Below, in pieces: positions 33,965-41,635 of a stretch of 54,068 nucleotides of DNA. Made by a program: the position numbers and the translations under genes. Source of the DNA: an uncultured Anaerolineae bacterium (GTDB lineage: Bacteria; Chloroflexota; Anaerolineae; Aggregatilineales; Phototrophicaceae); contig CALDYP010000025.1 of the NCBI GenBank assembly GCA_937944445.1, positions 1 through 54,068 of the forward strand, in the 5' to 3' direction. The notes under the pieces were generated by a model. The model saw nothing but the letters and a program-made list of their open reading frames with translations, was not told the origin of the DNA and made no database searches. Every line of letters begins with the position of its first letter. Position 1 is the stretch's first letter.

Positions 33965-33992
33965 ACAAACTTTCGACAAACTTTCGACAAAC
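33965..33992. repeat. Short 11-bp direct repeats upstream of the flippase gene
   Basis: AAACTTTCGAC repeats with period 11 (two exact units and a degenerate TCTTTCAAC unit just before) in the 150-bp AT-richer gap between the peptidase and the flippase-like gene. Spacing of one helical turn could suit a regulator, but none is known. Confidence 0.4.
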
Positions 33993-34063
33993 AGGTAGCT
34001 CAGAGCGTATGTAAAGGCTATCATGGCAATTTAAATCGTTCTTGCAAAGCCAACAGAGGGTGT

Positions 34064-35041
34064 ATGCAGCGGCACGAATGGAAACGGCACGGGCTGCGCT
34101 GGGCAACGGCAGGCGTTGCGATGGCGCTGCTGCTCGGTGTGCTGCTGACAATGGACTTTCGCGCGTTCGAGCAGTACGCGGGGCGGCTTTCGCTGGGGGC
34201 GCTGCTGGCGGCGTTTGCCGCCTACGGCGCACAGAACATCTTCCGGGCGCTGCGCTATCGGGCGCTGTTGGGTCGGCCTGATCTGCCGCTGCCCACCCTG
34301 ACCGCGATTGCGCTCTATCACAACGGGATGGTGCGGCTGCTGCCCTTCAAGCTGGGCGAACTGACCTACGTTGTGTTGATGCAGCGGCGTATGGGGGTCA
34401 GCCTGCAAGCGGGGGTGACGAGCCTGCTGTGGTCGCGGCTGTTGGAGCTGGTGATGATCTTGGCGGTGGCCGCGCTGGCGCAGCTGCTGACGGGCGATCT
34501 GCCGTGGGAGGCGCGCTTGCTCGTGTTGGGGGTGGCCGCGCTGGGCGTCGGCGCGGGGGCGGCGGTGCTCTACAGCCCGTCGGCGCTGCGGCGGCTGCTG
34601 CGCGGCGCGGCCCAGCGGCTGCCGCTGCTGCGGCCTTTCATCCCCGCGCTGGAGCGCCTGCTGGACGAGGTGGAAGCCCTGCGCGCGCCGCGCCGCCTGA
34701 TCGGCGGGCTGCTGTGGTCGTGCGGGACGTATGGCAGCACTTTCTTCACGAGCCTCGTGCTGCTCAACGCCCTCGGGGTGGCGCTGCCCCCGCATGAGTT
34801 CGTGATCGTCATCAGCTTGGGGATGTTTGCGACGGCCTTTCCGTTCAACATCAGCGGGTTTGGGCTGGTCGAGTGGAGCTTGGCGTTCGGGCTGACGCGC
34901 TACGCGGGCCTATCGCTGAGCGAGGCCGCGGCGCTGGGGTTGCTGCTCAACGGCTTTCAGCAGTTGGCGGCCTTCCTCTGGGGGGGCATCGGGTTCGTGG
35001 GGCTGCACGCGACCGCGCAGCAGAAAGAAGCCGCCCCATGA
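34064..35041 (+). CDS. Lysylphosphatidylglycerol synthase TM/UPF0104 (YbhN-like) flippase-type membrane protein
   Basis: 325 residues, about eight TM helices (LPG_synthase_TM family). Family features: FRALRYRALLG after the second helix, LYHNGMVRLLPFKLGELTYVVLMQRRMGVS and LLWSRLLELVMILAV, and the late GLVEWSLAFGLTRYAGLS. Members without a synthase domain are thought to move lipids or lipid-linked molecules across the membrane. The frame ends in ATGA, shared with the start of the membrane kinase, so the two are co-translated. Confidence 0.85.
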   Translation: MQRHEWKRHGLRWATAGVAMALLLGVLLTMDFRAFEQYAGRLSLGALLAAFAAYGAQNIFRALRYRALLGRPDLPLPTLTAIALYHNGMVRLLPFKLGELTYVVLMQRRMGVSLQAGVTSLLWSRLLELVMILAVAALAQLLTGDLPWEARLLVLGVAALGVGAGAAVLYSPSALRRLLRGAAQRLPLLRPFIPALERLLDEVEALRAPRRLIGGLLWSCGTYGSTFFTSLVLLNALGVALPPHEFVIVISLGMFATAFPFNISGFGLVEWSLAFGLTRYAGLSLSEAAALGLLLNGFQQLAAFLWGGIGFVGLHATAQQKEAAP

Positions 35042-36918
35042 CCCTAGACGTGTACAATCGCGCACAGTTCCCACCGCTGATCATGCTGCGCGCCGCCTTC
35101 GTCGTGGTGGCGGCGGCGTCGCTGAGCTTGTACTGGGTGTACTTCCAAGCAGCCCTGAACCATTGGGGCGCGCAGGGCGGCATCCTCGGCTTGCAGGGGA
35201 TCCCGCTGGCAGTGCAGATCCCGATCCTTTTAACGGTTGAGGGGGTGGCAGCGCTGACGTTCTGGGGCGCGTCGGTGTATCTGCTGGCGCGCCGCCCCAA
35301 CAGCAAGATGGTGCTGCTCACGGCGATGGTCGGGTTCATGATGCCGGTGCGGGTGGCGTTCGTGCAGGTCATCCCGCTGGAGGCGCTGCCGTCGTGGTAT
35401 CCGCCCAGCGTGCAGGCGGCCTTCCTCACCTTGTTCGCCACGCTGTCCTACCTCGTCTGTGCCCTGTTCCCGGATGGCACGCTGCGCCCGGCTTGGGTCA
35501 AGTGGTGGGTGCTGGCGCGCCTGCCCGTCGTCGTCAACTACGCCTTCAACATCGTCCCGCTCACCACAGGACAGTTTGTGTTCCTCGACATGACGATGTT
35601 CGGGGCGCTGATGGTGGGGCAGTATCAACGCTTCCAGCAGAGCCGCTTCTCGCTTGAGCGCCAGCAAACCAAGTGGATCCTCTTGGGCATCGGCTTCGGG
35701 CTGGCGTTCTTCTTCATCCGACGGCTGGCCGACGCCTATCTGCTGGCGAGCTTCCCTGAGCTGTACCTCGTCCTCTACACAGCCGCGCGAATTGCAACGC
35801 TCTCGATCCCGATCGCGGTCACGTTTGCGCTGCTGCGCTACCGCCTCTACGACGTAGACTGGATCCTGAACCGCAGCGCCGTCTACGGTTTGATGAGCGC
35901 GCTCGTCGTCGGCGTGCTGGCAGTGGGCTTGCTGATCGCTCAGGCGCTGCTGTCGCAGTGGGTGAGCGCTGGCAACGCCCGCCTGATGATGGCGGTGCTC
36001 GCGGCGCTGGTGATCGCGTGGTCGTATCAATCGATGAAGGAACAGCTTCAACGTTGGATTGACCGACGGCTCTTCAGGCTGCGCGTGTCTACAGGAACGT
36101 TCAAAACACGTGACGAAAAGCCTAAAAACTCGTGGACGGGCGCTGTGCTCGATGATCTCGTCATCGGCGAGTGGGTGGCGCGTGGCAGCATGGGCCAAGT
36201 GTACGCGGCCACGTACCGCGGCCAGCGCGTCGCCGTGAAGCTCCTGCCCAAAAACGACTCTCAAGATGAGGCGAGCACTCGGCTCCTGCTGCGCGAGATG
36301 CGGCTCTTCCACAGCTTAAGCCACCCCAACATCTGCCAGATGCTCGGCGGCGGGCTGTATCAAGACACGCCTTACATCATCATGGAGTACATCGAAGGCC
36401 GAGAACTAGAACAGGTGCTGACGGCGCGCGGGGTGCTGACGTTGGAAGAGACGCGCCTCATCGTCCGTGATGTGGCCGCTGCACTGGACTATCTGCACGA
36501 GCGTGAGATCATCCACCACGACGTGAAGCCGCGCAACATCATCCTGCAAGACCTGCGCGCGGTGCTGACCGACTTCGGCACGGCGCGGCACATCAGCGGC
36601 ACGCAGGGCACGGGTGCGCTGCTCTTGGCGACGCCTGACTACAGCGCGCCAGAGGTGCTGCGCGAGGGCGACCAAGCCACCCCTGCCAGCGACCTCTACT
36701 CGTTGGGGGTGGTGGCATACCGCATGCTGACCGGTCAAAAGCCGTTTGAGGGGACGCTGCGGCAGAAGCTGGTGGCCATCGTCCACACCCCCGCCCGCGA
36801 CCCGCGCGAACTCAACGCCAGCATCCCTGAGTGGACTGCCAAAGCGATCCTGCGCGCGCTGGAAAAAGACCCTGCGCGCCGCTTTGCGACCGCGGGCGAG
36901 TTCGCGCGGGCGCTGTGA
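35038..36918 (+). CDS. Multi-TM sensor fused to a serine/threonine protein kinase
   Basis: 626 residues from the ATG at 35038, overlapping the previous stop by 4 nt. Residues 1-340 hold about eight TM helices ending in LLRYRLYDVDWILNRSAVYGL and the amphipathic LQRWIDRRLFRLR, a module usually found before histidine kinases or cyclases in Chloroflexota and Actinobacteria. The Hanks kinase domain runs about 375-626: loop ARGSMGQVY (first Gly replaced), VAVK Lys401, HHDVKPRN with catalytic Asp495 (HRD Arg replaced by His), DFG Asp512 and YSAPEVL. It stops right after the kinase domain, with no C-terminal extension. Likely autophosphorylating membrane signalling protein. Confidence 0.9.
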   Translation: MTLDVYNRAQFPPLIMLRAAFVVVAAASLSLYWVYFQAALNHWGAQGGILGLQGIPLAVQIPILLTVEGVAALTFWGASVYLLARRPNSKMVLLTAMVGFMMPVRVAFVQVIPLEALPSWYPPSVQAAFLTLFATLSYLVCALFPDGTLRPAWVKWWVLARLPVVVNYAFNIVPLTTGQFVFLDMTMFGALMVGQYQRFQQSRFSLERQQTKWILLGIGFGLAFFFIRRLADAYLLASFPELYLVLYTAARIATLSIPIAVTFALLRYRLYDVDWILNRSAVYGLMSALVVGVLAVGLLIAQALLSQWVSAGNARLMMAVLAALVIAWSYQSMKEQLQRWIDRRLFRLRVSTGTFKTRDEKPKNSWTGAVLDDLVIGEWVARGSMGQVYAATYRGQRVAVKLLPKNDSQDEASTRLLLREMRLFHSLSHPNICQMLGGGLYQDTPYIIMEYIEGRELEQVLTARGVLTLEETRLIVRDVAAALDYLHEREIIHHDVKPRNIILQDLRAVLTDFGTARHISGTQGTGALLLATPDYSAPEVLREGDQATPASDLYSLGVVAYRMLTGQKPFEGTLRQKLVAIVHTPARDPRELNASIPEWTAKAILRALEKDPARRFATAGEFARAL

Positions 36919-36919
36919 A

Positions 36920-36946
36920 GGGCGTGGCACGGTGTGCCCTGCCCCC
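36920..36946. terminator. Imperfect palindrome between convergent genes
   Basis: GGCAC-GGT-GTGCC with partly paired GC flanks fills the 28-bp gap between the kinase stop (36918) and the SGNH hydrolase stop (36947). It resembles a decayed member of the intergenic palindrome family and may work as a two-way terminator. No T-run. Confidence 0.4.
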
Positions 36947-38035
36947 CTACCACGTCGCGATCAACGCTTGCGCCAGCGTCTGAACGCCGCGCGCGTCGAG
37001 GTGCACCGGGCTGTCTGTGAAGCGCTCAGCGGGGACGGCGTCCCACAGGTCGAGCAGCTGCCAGCCGTTGGCCGCGGCCTGCTCAGCGTACACCGCGCGG
37101 AACTGGTCGAACGCCCACCGCGGATACCATGTGTTGTAGCGAAGATCGCTGTTTTGGCCGCTGGAGATGAAGATGGGCTGGTTGACGAGCAGCAGCGGCA
37201 CATCCCCGAGCATGGCGTGCGCCGCCGCGACGACGTCGAAGGCCAGCGCAGGCGTCAGGTCGTCCGGCGCGTCGAACGACTTCCACGAGCGATCGGCCGC
37301 AAAATCGCTGCGGCGCGGGGTGTATTCGGGGTAGACTTGGTCGATGCCGGTCGTCGCCCACGCGAAGCCGAACCACTGCAAGCGCCACCAATCGGCCACC
37401 AAGCGCCGCTGCCCGATGAACGTCTGCTCGGGCCAAGCGGGCGCGGGCAGGCGGGCCACGTCGAGGCGCAGGCGGTAGCGCGCGGCCAGAGCGCGCACGC
37501 GGTCGGCGTTGGCTTGCAGCAGCGGCGGGCGTAACTGCTCGGCGCGGTAGAACGATTCCAGCGTGTGCAGCCAGATCACCCTGTCCGGCTGATAGGCGCG
37601 CGCCACGTCCAGCAGCAGCAGGTCTTTGGTGAGCGACATGATGGGGTGCGCGAGGTTGTAGAAGCGCATGCGCCGCCCGTCGGGCGTGACGAGGCCGCGC
37701 GCGTTCAACTGGCTGGTGAGCGTTTCGTCTGGCCGCAGCAGGATGCCCCATGTGGCGCTGTCGCCGATCACGATCACGCGGAACTCGTCGGCGGCTTTGG
37801 GCGCGCGGACGGCGTGGGTGGCGAACATGGCCTCAAGGCTGTTCGTGCTGAGGTTGTAGGCCGCGGGGGTCTCGCCGTAGGGCAGACGCTCACGGTACGG
37901 GACGAGCCAGCCGTACACGCTGAGCGCCCCCAACGCGGGCATGGGCTGGGCGATCAGCCACAGCCCGTTGAAGGCGAGGAAGAGGCCGGCGGCCTTCATC
38001 AGCACGCGCAGCACAGACGACCTATCGCCCCTCAC
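36947..38035 (-). CDS. SGNH/GDSL-type hydrolase-like protein, membrane-anchored
   Basis: 362 residues from a GTG at 38035; an ATG at residue 13 is also possible. An N-terminal hydrophobic segment (MKAAGLFLAFNGLWLIA) suggests export or anchoring. VIVIGDSATWG is SGNH block I with the nucleophile Ser, the block with a late catalytic dyad is TDSPVHLDARG, and NLAHP may supply the block II/III oxyanion residue. Related to AlgX/DltD-like esterases that act on cell-surface glycans or lipids; substrate unknown. Overlaps the upstream DUF4380 gene by 14 nt. Confidence 0.72.
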   Translation of the reverse strand: MRGDRSSVLRVLMKAAGLFLAFNGLWLIAQPMPALGALSVYGWLVPYRERLPYGETPAAYNLSTNSLEAMFATHAVRAPKAADEFRVIVIGDSATWGILLRPDETLTSQLNARGLVTPDGRRMRFYNLAHPIMSLTKDLLLLDVARAYQPDRVIWLHTLESFYRAEQLRPPLLQANADRVRALAARYRLRLDVARLPAPAWPEQTFIGQRRLVADWWRLQWFGFAWATTGIDQVYPEYTPRRSDFAADRSWKSFDAPDDLTPALAFDVVAAAHAMLGDVPLLLVNQPIFISSGQNSDLRYNTWYPRWAFDQFRAVYAEQAAANGWQLLDLWDAVPAERFTDSPVHLDARGVQTLAQALIATW

Positions 38036-38951
38036 CCCACCCCCTGCTGGCCGCCAGCAGCGGCGCGATGTGGGCGGCGGCGGCGGCCTCGGTGCGCGGC
38101 TCGGGCACGTCGGCCCACAAGTGCCACGTCTCGGCGTGTTCGGCGCTTTCGTTGGGCGCGAGCGTCGTCAGCGGGCTGAGCGTCTCCACCTCCATGATCT
38201 GGTAGTTGGTGAAGAACTCATACGAGCAGCCGTAGTCGGGGTACTCGGCGTGGGGCTGATGCGCGGCGCGGCAGGCGAAGAGCGTGCCCGCGTGCCAATG
38301 AGCAGCCCACCCGTGGACGTTCGCTAGGCCGAACTTCTGCGGCGCGGCGGCCTGCGCGTCGTGGCGCAGCAGCACGTACTCGCGCCCCCACGTCCAGCGC
38401 GGGTCGCTCATGTCGGTGTAAGGCCACAGCGTCAGCCGCGTGTTGGGCAGCAGGTCGGTCTCGTGGCTGCCGCGCGGGGGCAGCGGGACGATCGTCACCC
38501 CGCCGTTGGCCATCACCGAGAGCGCCCACACGGCCAGCGTCACCGGCCACAAGCCTTTGTTCGTCAGGCGGTGCAGCACGGTAACGCGGGCGGCTGCCGC
38601 GTCTAACGTGATCTCGACCTGCTTCTCAATGCCCGCGTGGTCAACGGCTTGGGTGACGACGAGCGTGCTGCCGTGCTGAGCGTGCGCCACGGGGAAGTTG
38701 TCGCGGCTGTAGGTGCGCTCGAACGTCTCCGGCGCGTGCCACAGCCGATGCCCGCCGTAGATGCGCCACGCGTCGCCCCCGCGCGCCCCCAACTGCTCTG
38801 GCACTTCTAGGAACTGGTTGGGCTGGCCGATGAAGCCCAAGCGCATCACGCGGATGCCGATCTCCTGCGGCACGATCAACTCGATCAAGCCGTTGTGCAG
38901 GCGGGTGCTGCGCCAACCGTGATACTCCACTGTCTCAAACACGACGCTCAT
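38022..38951 (-). CDS. DUF4380 family protein (galactose-mutarotase-like fold)
   Basis: 309 residues from the ATG at 38951 (MSVVFETVEYHGWRSTRL). A more distal ATG at 39056 would run the gene through the intergenic operator region. Family-like stretches are GHRLWHAPETFERTY, VLHRLTNKGLWPVTLAVWALSVM and GCSYEFFTNYQIMEVETLSPL. The fold is a beta-sandwich like aldose epimerases, suggesting carbohydrate binding or epimerisation, but no activity is proven. No signal peptide. Paired with an exported SGNH protein, with 14-nt overlap. Confidence 0.78.
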   Translation of the reverse strand: MSVVFETVEYHGWRSTRLHNGLIELIVPQEIGIRVMRLGFIGQPNQFLEVPEQLGARGGDAWRIYGGHRLWHAPETFERTYSRDNFPVAHAQHGSTLVVTQAVDHAGIEKQVEITLDAAAARVTVLHRLTNKGLWPVTLAVWALSVMANGGVTIVPLPPRGSHETDLLPNTRLTLWPYTDMSDPRWTWGREYVLLRHDAQAAAPQKFGLANVHGWAAHWHAGTLFACRAAHQPHAEYPDYGCSYEFFTNYQIMEVETLSPLTTLAPNESAEHAETWHLWADVPEPRTEAAAAAHIAPLLAASRGWGEGR

Positions 38952-39050
38952 GAGGGAACAACCCGCTTTCTTGGTGTGGTCACTGCTGGCTTGAATTGTA
39001 GCGCAATCTTGGTCAGTTCTAACCCATTTATCATGGTATTTTTGTCTGCT

Positions 39051-39073
39051 AATCATTAGACTGGCAAATGATT
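39051..39073. promoter_or_regulatory. MarR-type operator in the divergent gap
   Basis: AATCATT-N9-AATGATT, a 23-bp inverted repeat with perfect 7-bp arms, lies 28 nt before the MarR-like start and 100 nt before the divergent DUF4380 start. Size and spacing fit MarR-family sites, so autoregulation and control of the exporter are likely. Confidence 0.55.
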
Positions 39074-39100
39074 GGAGTACAAACGATTGGGATACCTTGT

Positions 39101-39625
39101 ATGTCTGACAAGCTGCGCCACGCCGCCGCTGAGCTGAAGATGCTGGGGGCGCTCATCATGAAAGTGGGACGCGAGAGCTTCGAGCAGCGCATGCAGCGCG
39201 AGGGCTACGAGATCAGCGCCTTGCAGTTTGGGCTGATCCGCATGTTGGCGATGGACGGCGAGCACTCGCTCAAAGAGCTGAGTCAGAAGTTCATGGTAGA
39301 CCCGTCAACGCTCGTGCCGGCGATTGACGCGCTAGAGCGCAAAGCGGTTGTGTTCCGCCATCGGGACGCGCAAGATCGCCGCCGCGTGGTGATCGGCCTG
39401 ACGGAGCACGGGCACAGCCTCGCGCAGCGCTTCCACGCGGTAGGCGACGACGACGCCATCTATCAAGCCATCCTCCAAATGGGCGAGGCGGACGTCGAAC
39501 GTCTGCTGGGCCTGATGCGCGCGCTGATCCAAGCGCTGCCGGACGGCGACCAGATGATGGACAGCCTGTGCGCCCGCCTGCGCAGCGCGCAGTCGCCACC
39601 GCCAGCCAATCAGGAGGACACGTAA
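39101..39625 (+). CDS. MarR family transcriptional regulator
   Basis: 174 residues from the ATG at 39101. The ATG at 39068 falls inside the inverted-repeat operator and is rejected. Winged helix: ALQFGLIRMLAMDGEHSLKELSQKFMVDPSTLVPAIDALERK (DNA recognition) and wing VFRHRDAQDRRRVVIGLTEHG. N- and C-terminal helices form the dimer. It precedes a two-gene ABC exporter, the common arrangement for drug- or metabolite-responsive efflux control. Confidence 0.92.
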   Translation: MSDKLRHAAAELKMLGALIMKVGRESFEQRMQREGYEISALQFGLIRMLAMDGEHSLKELSQKFMVDPSTLVPAIDALERKAVVFRHRDAQDRRRVVIGLTEHGHSLAQRFHAVGDDDAIYQAILQMGEADVERLLGLMRALIQALPDGDQMMDSLCARLRSAQSPPPANQEDT

Positions 39626-39715
39626 GAGCGAGGCCGATCGACACACACCGGGTGACTTACAGCTACTTTCACGTCGTTTCGCGGGTTTAGCACAGTCTCA
39701 AAGGGGATCTATCAC

Positions 39716-41632
39716 ATGCAGGCAGCTATGTCGCAAGGTCAAACGGGGCCGCGGCCCAAACGCCGCGAGAAGCGCGGCAGCGGCGCGCTGACGCGCGCCA
39801 TCGGCTATTTGCGGAACCACCGCCGCACGACGGGCATTGCGCTGGGGGCGCTCATCGTTGCCACCGTCGTTCAGCTCATGGTTCCGCAGCTCATTCAGAA
39901 CATGTTCACCTTCATCACCGACGGCTTCCGCGCGGACGTGCTGCTCTCGATTGAGCCGGAGTTCGCGCGGCAGGCGGCGGTGCGCCTCGCGGGCGAGACG
40001 GTCGAATCGCTCGACTTGCAGCGCGTGGCCGCCGGGCAGCTGCTGCTCAACACAGCGGTGATCGTCGTCGCGGCGGCCATCTTCCGCGGCGCGTTCGCCT
40101 TCGTGCAAACCTACATGGCGGAGACGACCTCGCAAGGCCTCGCCTTCGACTTCCGCAACGCCATCTTCAGCAAGATCAGCCGCCTGTCCTTCAGCTACTA
40201 CGACCGCAACCAAACCGGCCAGCTGATGATCCGCGCGACGAGCGACGTCGAGAACTTGCGCCTGTTCATCGCGCAGGGCTTGTTGGGGGCGGTGCAGGCC
40301 TTCCTGCTGCTCTCGCTGACGTTGGTGATCTTGTTCCTCAGCAGCGCGCGGCTGGCGCTGGTGGTGGTGGCCATCCTGCCGCTGACGTTCATCATCTTCG
40401 CCGTCTTCGGGCGCATCTCGCAGCCGCTCTTCGCTGAGGTGCAGCGCCGCCTGTCGAACCTCAACACCGTGCTGCAAGAGAACGTGGCGGGCATCAAGGT
40501 CGTGCGCGCGTTCGTCCGCGAGCGGCAGGAAGCCGAGCGCTTCTACGCCGCCACCGATGCCTTCTACGAGCAGCAGCTGCTCGTCGGGCGCACGTTCAGC
40601 TTCCTCTTCCCGCTCATCTTCTCGATTGCGCAGGCCGGCACGCTGTTGATCTTAGGGGCCGCCGCCGAGCCGATCCTGCGCGGCGAGCTGACCATCGGCC
40701 AGTATCAAGCCTTCTCGCTCTACTTGGCGCTGCTCTTCATCCCGCTGGGCAACTTGGGCTTCATCGTGTCGCTGCTGGCGCAGGCCTCGGCCTCTGCTGA
40801 GCGCATCTTTGAGATCCTCGACGCCGAGAGCGACGTCAAAGAGAAGCCCAACGCGCTGCACTTGGACGACATGCGCGGCGATGTCGCCTTCGAGCACGTC
40901 ACCTTCCGCTACTTCAACAGCGGCGAGCCTGTCCTCAAAGACGTGAGCTTCACGGTGAAAGCGGGCCAGACGGTCGCGCTGCTCGGCTCGACAGGCAGCG
41001 GCAAAACGACCATCATCAACCTCATCCCGCGCTTCTACGACGTGAGCGAGGGGCGCATCACCATCGACGGCCACGACATCCGCGACTTGACGCTGGACAG
41101 CCTGCGCAGCCACATCGGCATCGTGCTGCAAGAGACGAACCTCTTCAGCGGCACGATCCGCGACAACATCGCCTTTGGCCGCCCCGACGCCAGCGATGTG
41201 GAAGTGATGGAAGCCGCCAAAGCCGCCGCCGCCCACGACTTCATCATGAGCTTCCCCGAGGGCTACAACACCCCCGTTGGCGAGCGCGGCAGCACCCTCT
41301 CTGGCGGCCAGAAGCAGCGCATCGCCATCGCGCGCGCCCTGCTGCTCAAGCCCAGCATCCTCATCCTCGACGACAGCACCAGCGCCGTGGACTTCGCCAC
41401 GGAGGCCAAGATTCAACAGGCGCTGGATCACCTCATGCAAGGGCGCACGAGTTTCGTCATCGCGCAGCGCATCAGCACCGTGCGCAACGCCGATCTGATC
41501 CTCGTGCTCGACAAGGGGCAGATCGTCGCCAGCGGCACGCACGACGACCTGCTCGAACACAGCCCCGTCTACGCCGAAATCTTCAACAGCCAACTAGTGG
41601 GCGATGCCGCCCCGAGCACACAAGGAGCCTAA
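39716..41632 (+). CDS. Heterodimeric ABC exporter half-transporter, degenerate-site subunit
   Basis: 638 residues: six TM helices (about 30-330) and one nucleotide-binding domain (about 375-625). Walker A LLGSTGSGKTT, Q-loop VLQETNLFSGTI and signature LSGGQKQR are intact. The residue after Walker B is Asp instead of the catalytic Glu (ILILDDSTSAVD), and the switch His is Gln (FVIAQRIST). The partner gene starts 3 nt later and has the reverse pattern. So this subunit supplies the Walker motifs of the degenerate site and the signature of the active one, like TM287/288 or BmrCD. AGGGG precedes the ATG. Exports an unknown lipophilic compound. Confidence 0.93.
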   Translation: MQAAMSQGQTGPRPKRREKRGSGALTRAIGYLRNHRRTTGIALGALIVATVVQLMVPQLIQNMFTFITDGFRADVLLSIEPEFARQAAVRLAGETVESLDLQRVAAGQLLLNTAVIVVAAAIFRGAFAFVQTYMAETTSQGLAFDFRNAIFSKISRLSFSYYDRNQTGQLMIRATSDVENLRLFIAQGLLGAVQAFLLLSLTLVILFLSSARLALVVVAILPLTFIIFAVFGRISQPLFAEVQRRLSNLNTVLQENVAGIKVVRAFVRERQEAERFYAATDAFYEQQLLVGRTFSFLFPLIFSIAQAGTLLILGAAAEPILRGELTIGQYQAFSLYLALLFIPLGNLGFIVSLLAQASASAERIFEILDAESDVKEKPNALHLDDMRGDVAFEHVTFRYFNSGEPVLKDVSFTVKAGQTVALLGSTGSGKTTIINLIPRFYDVSEGRITIDGHDIRDLTLDSLRSHIGIVLQETNLFSGTIRDNIAFGRPDASDVEVMEAAKAAAAHDFIMSFPEGYNTPVGERGSTLSGGQKQRIAIARALLLKPSILILDDSTSAVDFATEAKIQQALDHLMQGRTSFVIAQRISTVRNADLILVLDKGQIVASGTHDDLLEHSPVYAEIFNSQLVGDAAPSTQGA

Positions 41633-41635
41633 ACC

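Noticed and set aside
34873..35037. Upstream extension of the membrane kinase
   Set aside because: These codons are the out-of-frame end of the flippase gene; the ATGA at 35038 is the natural start.
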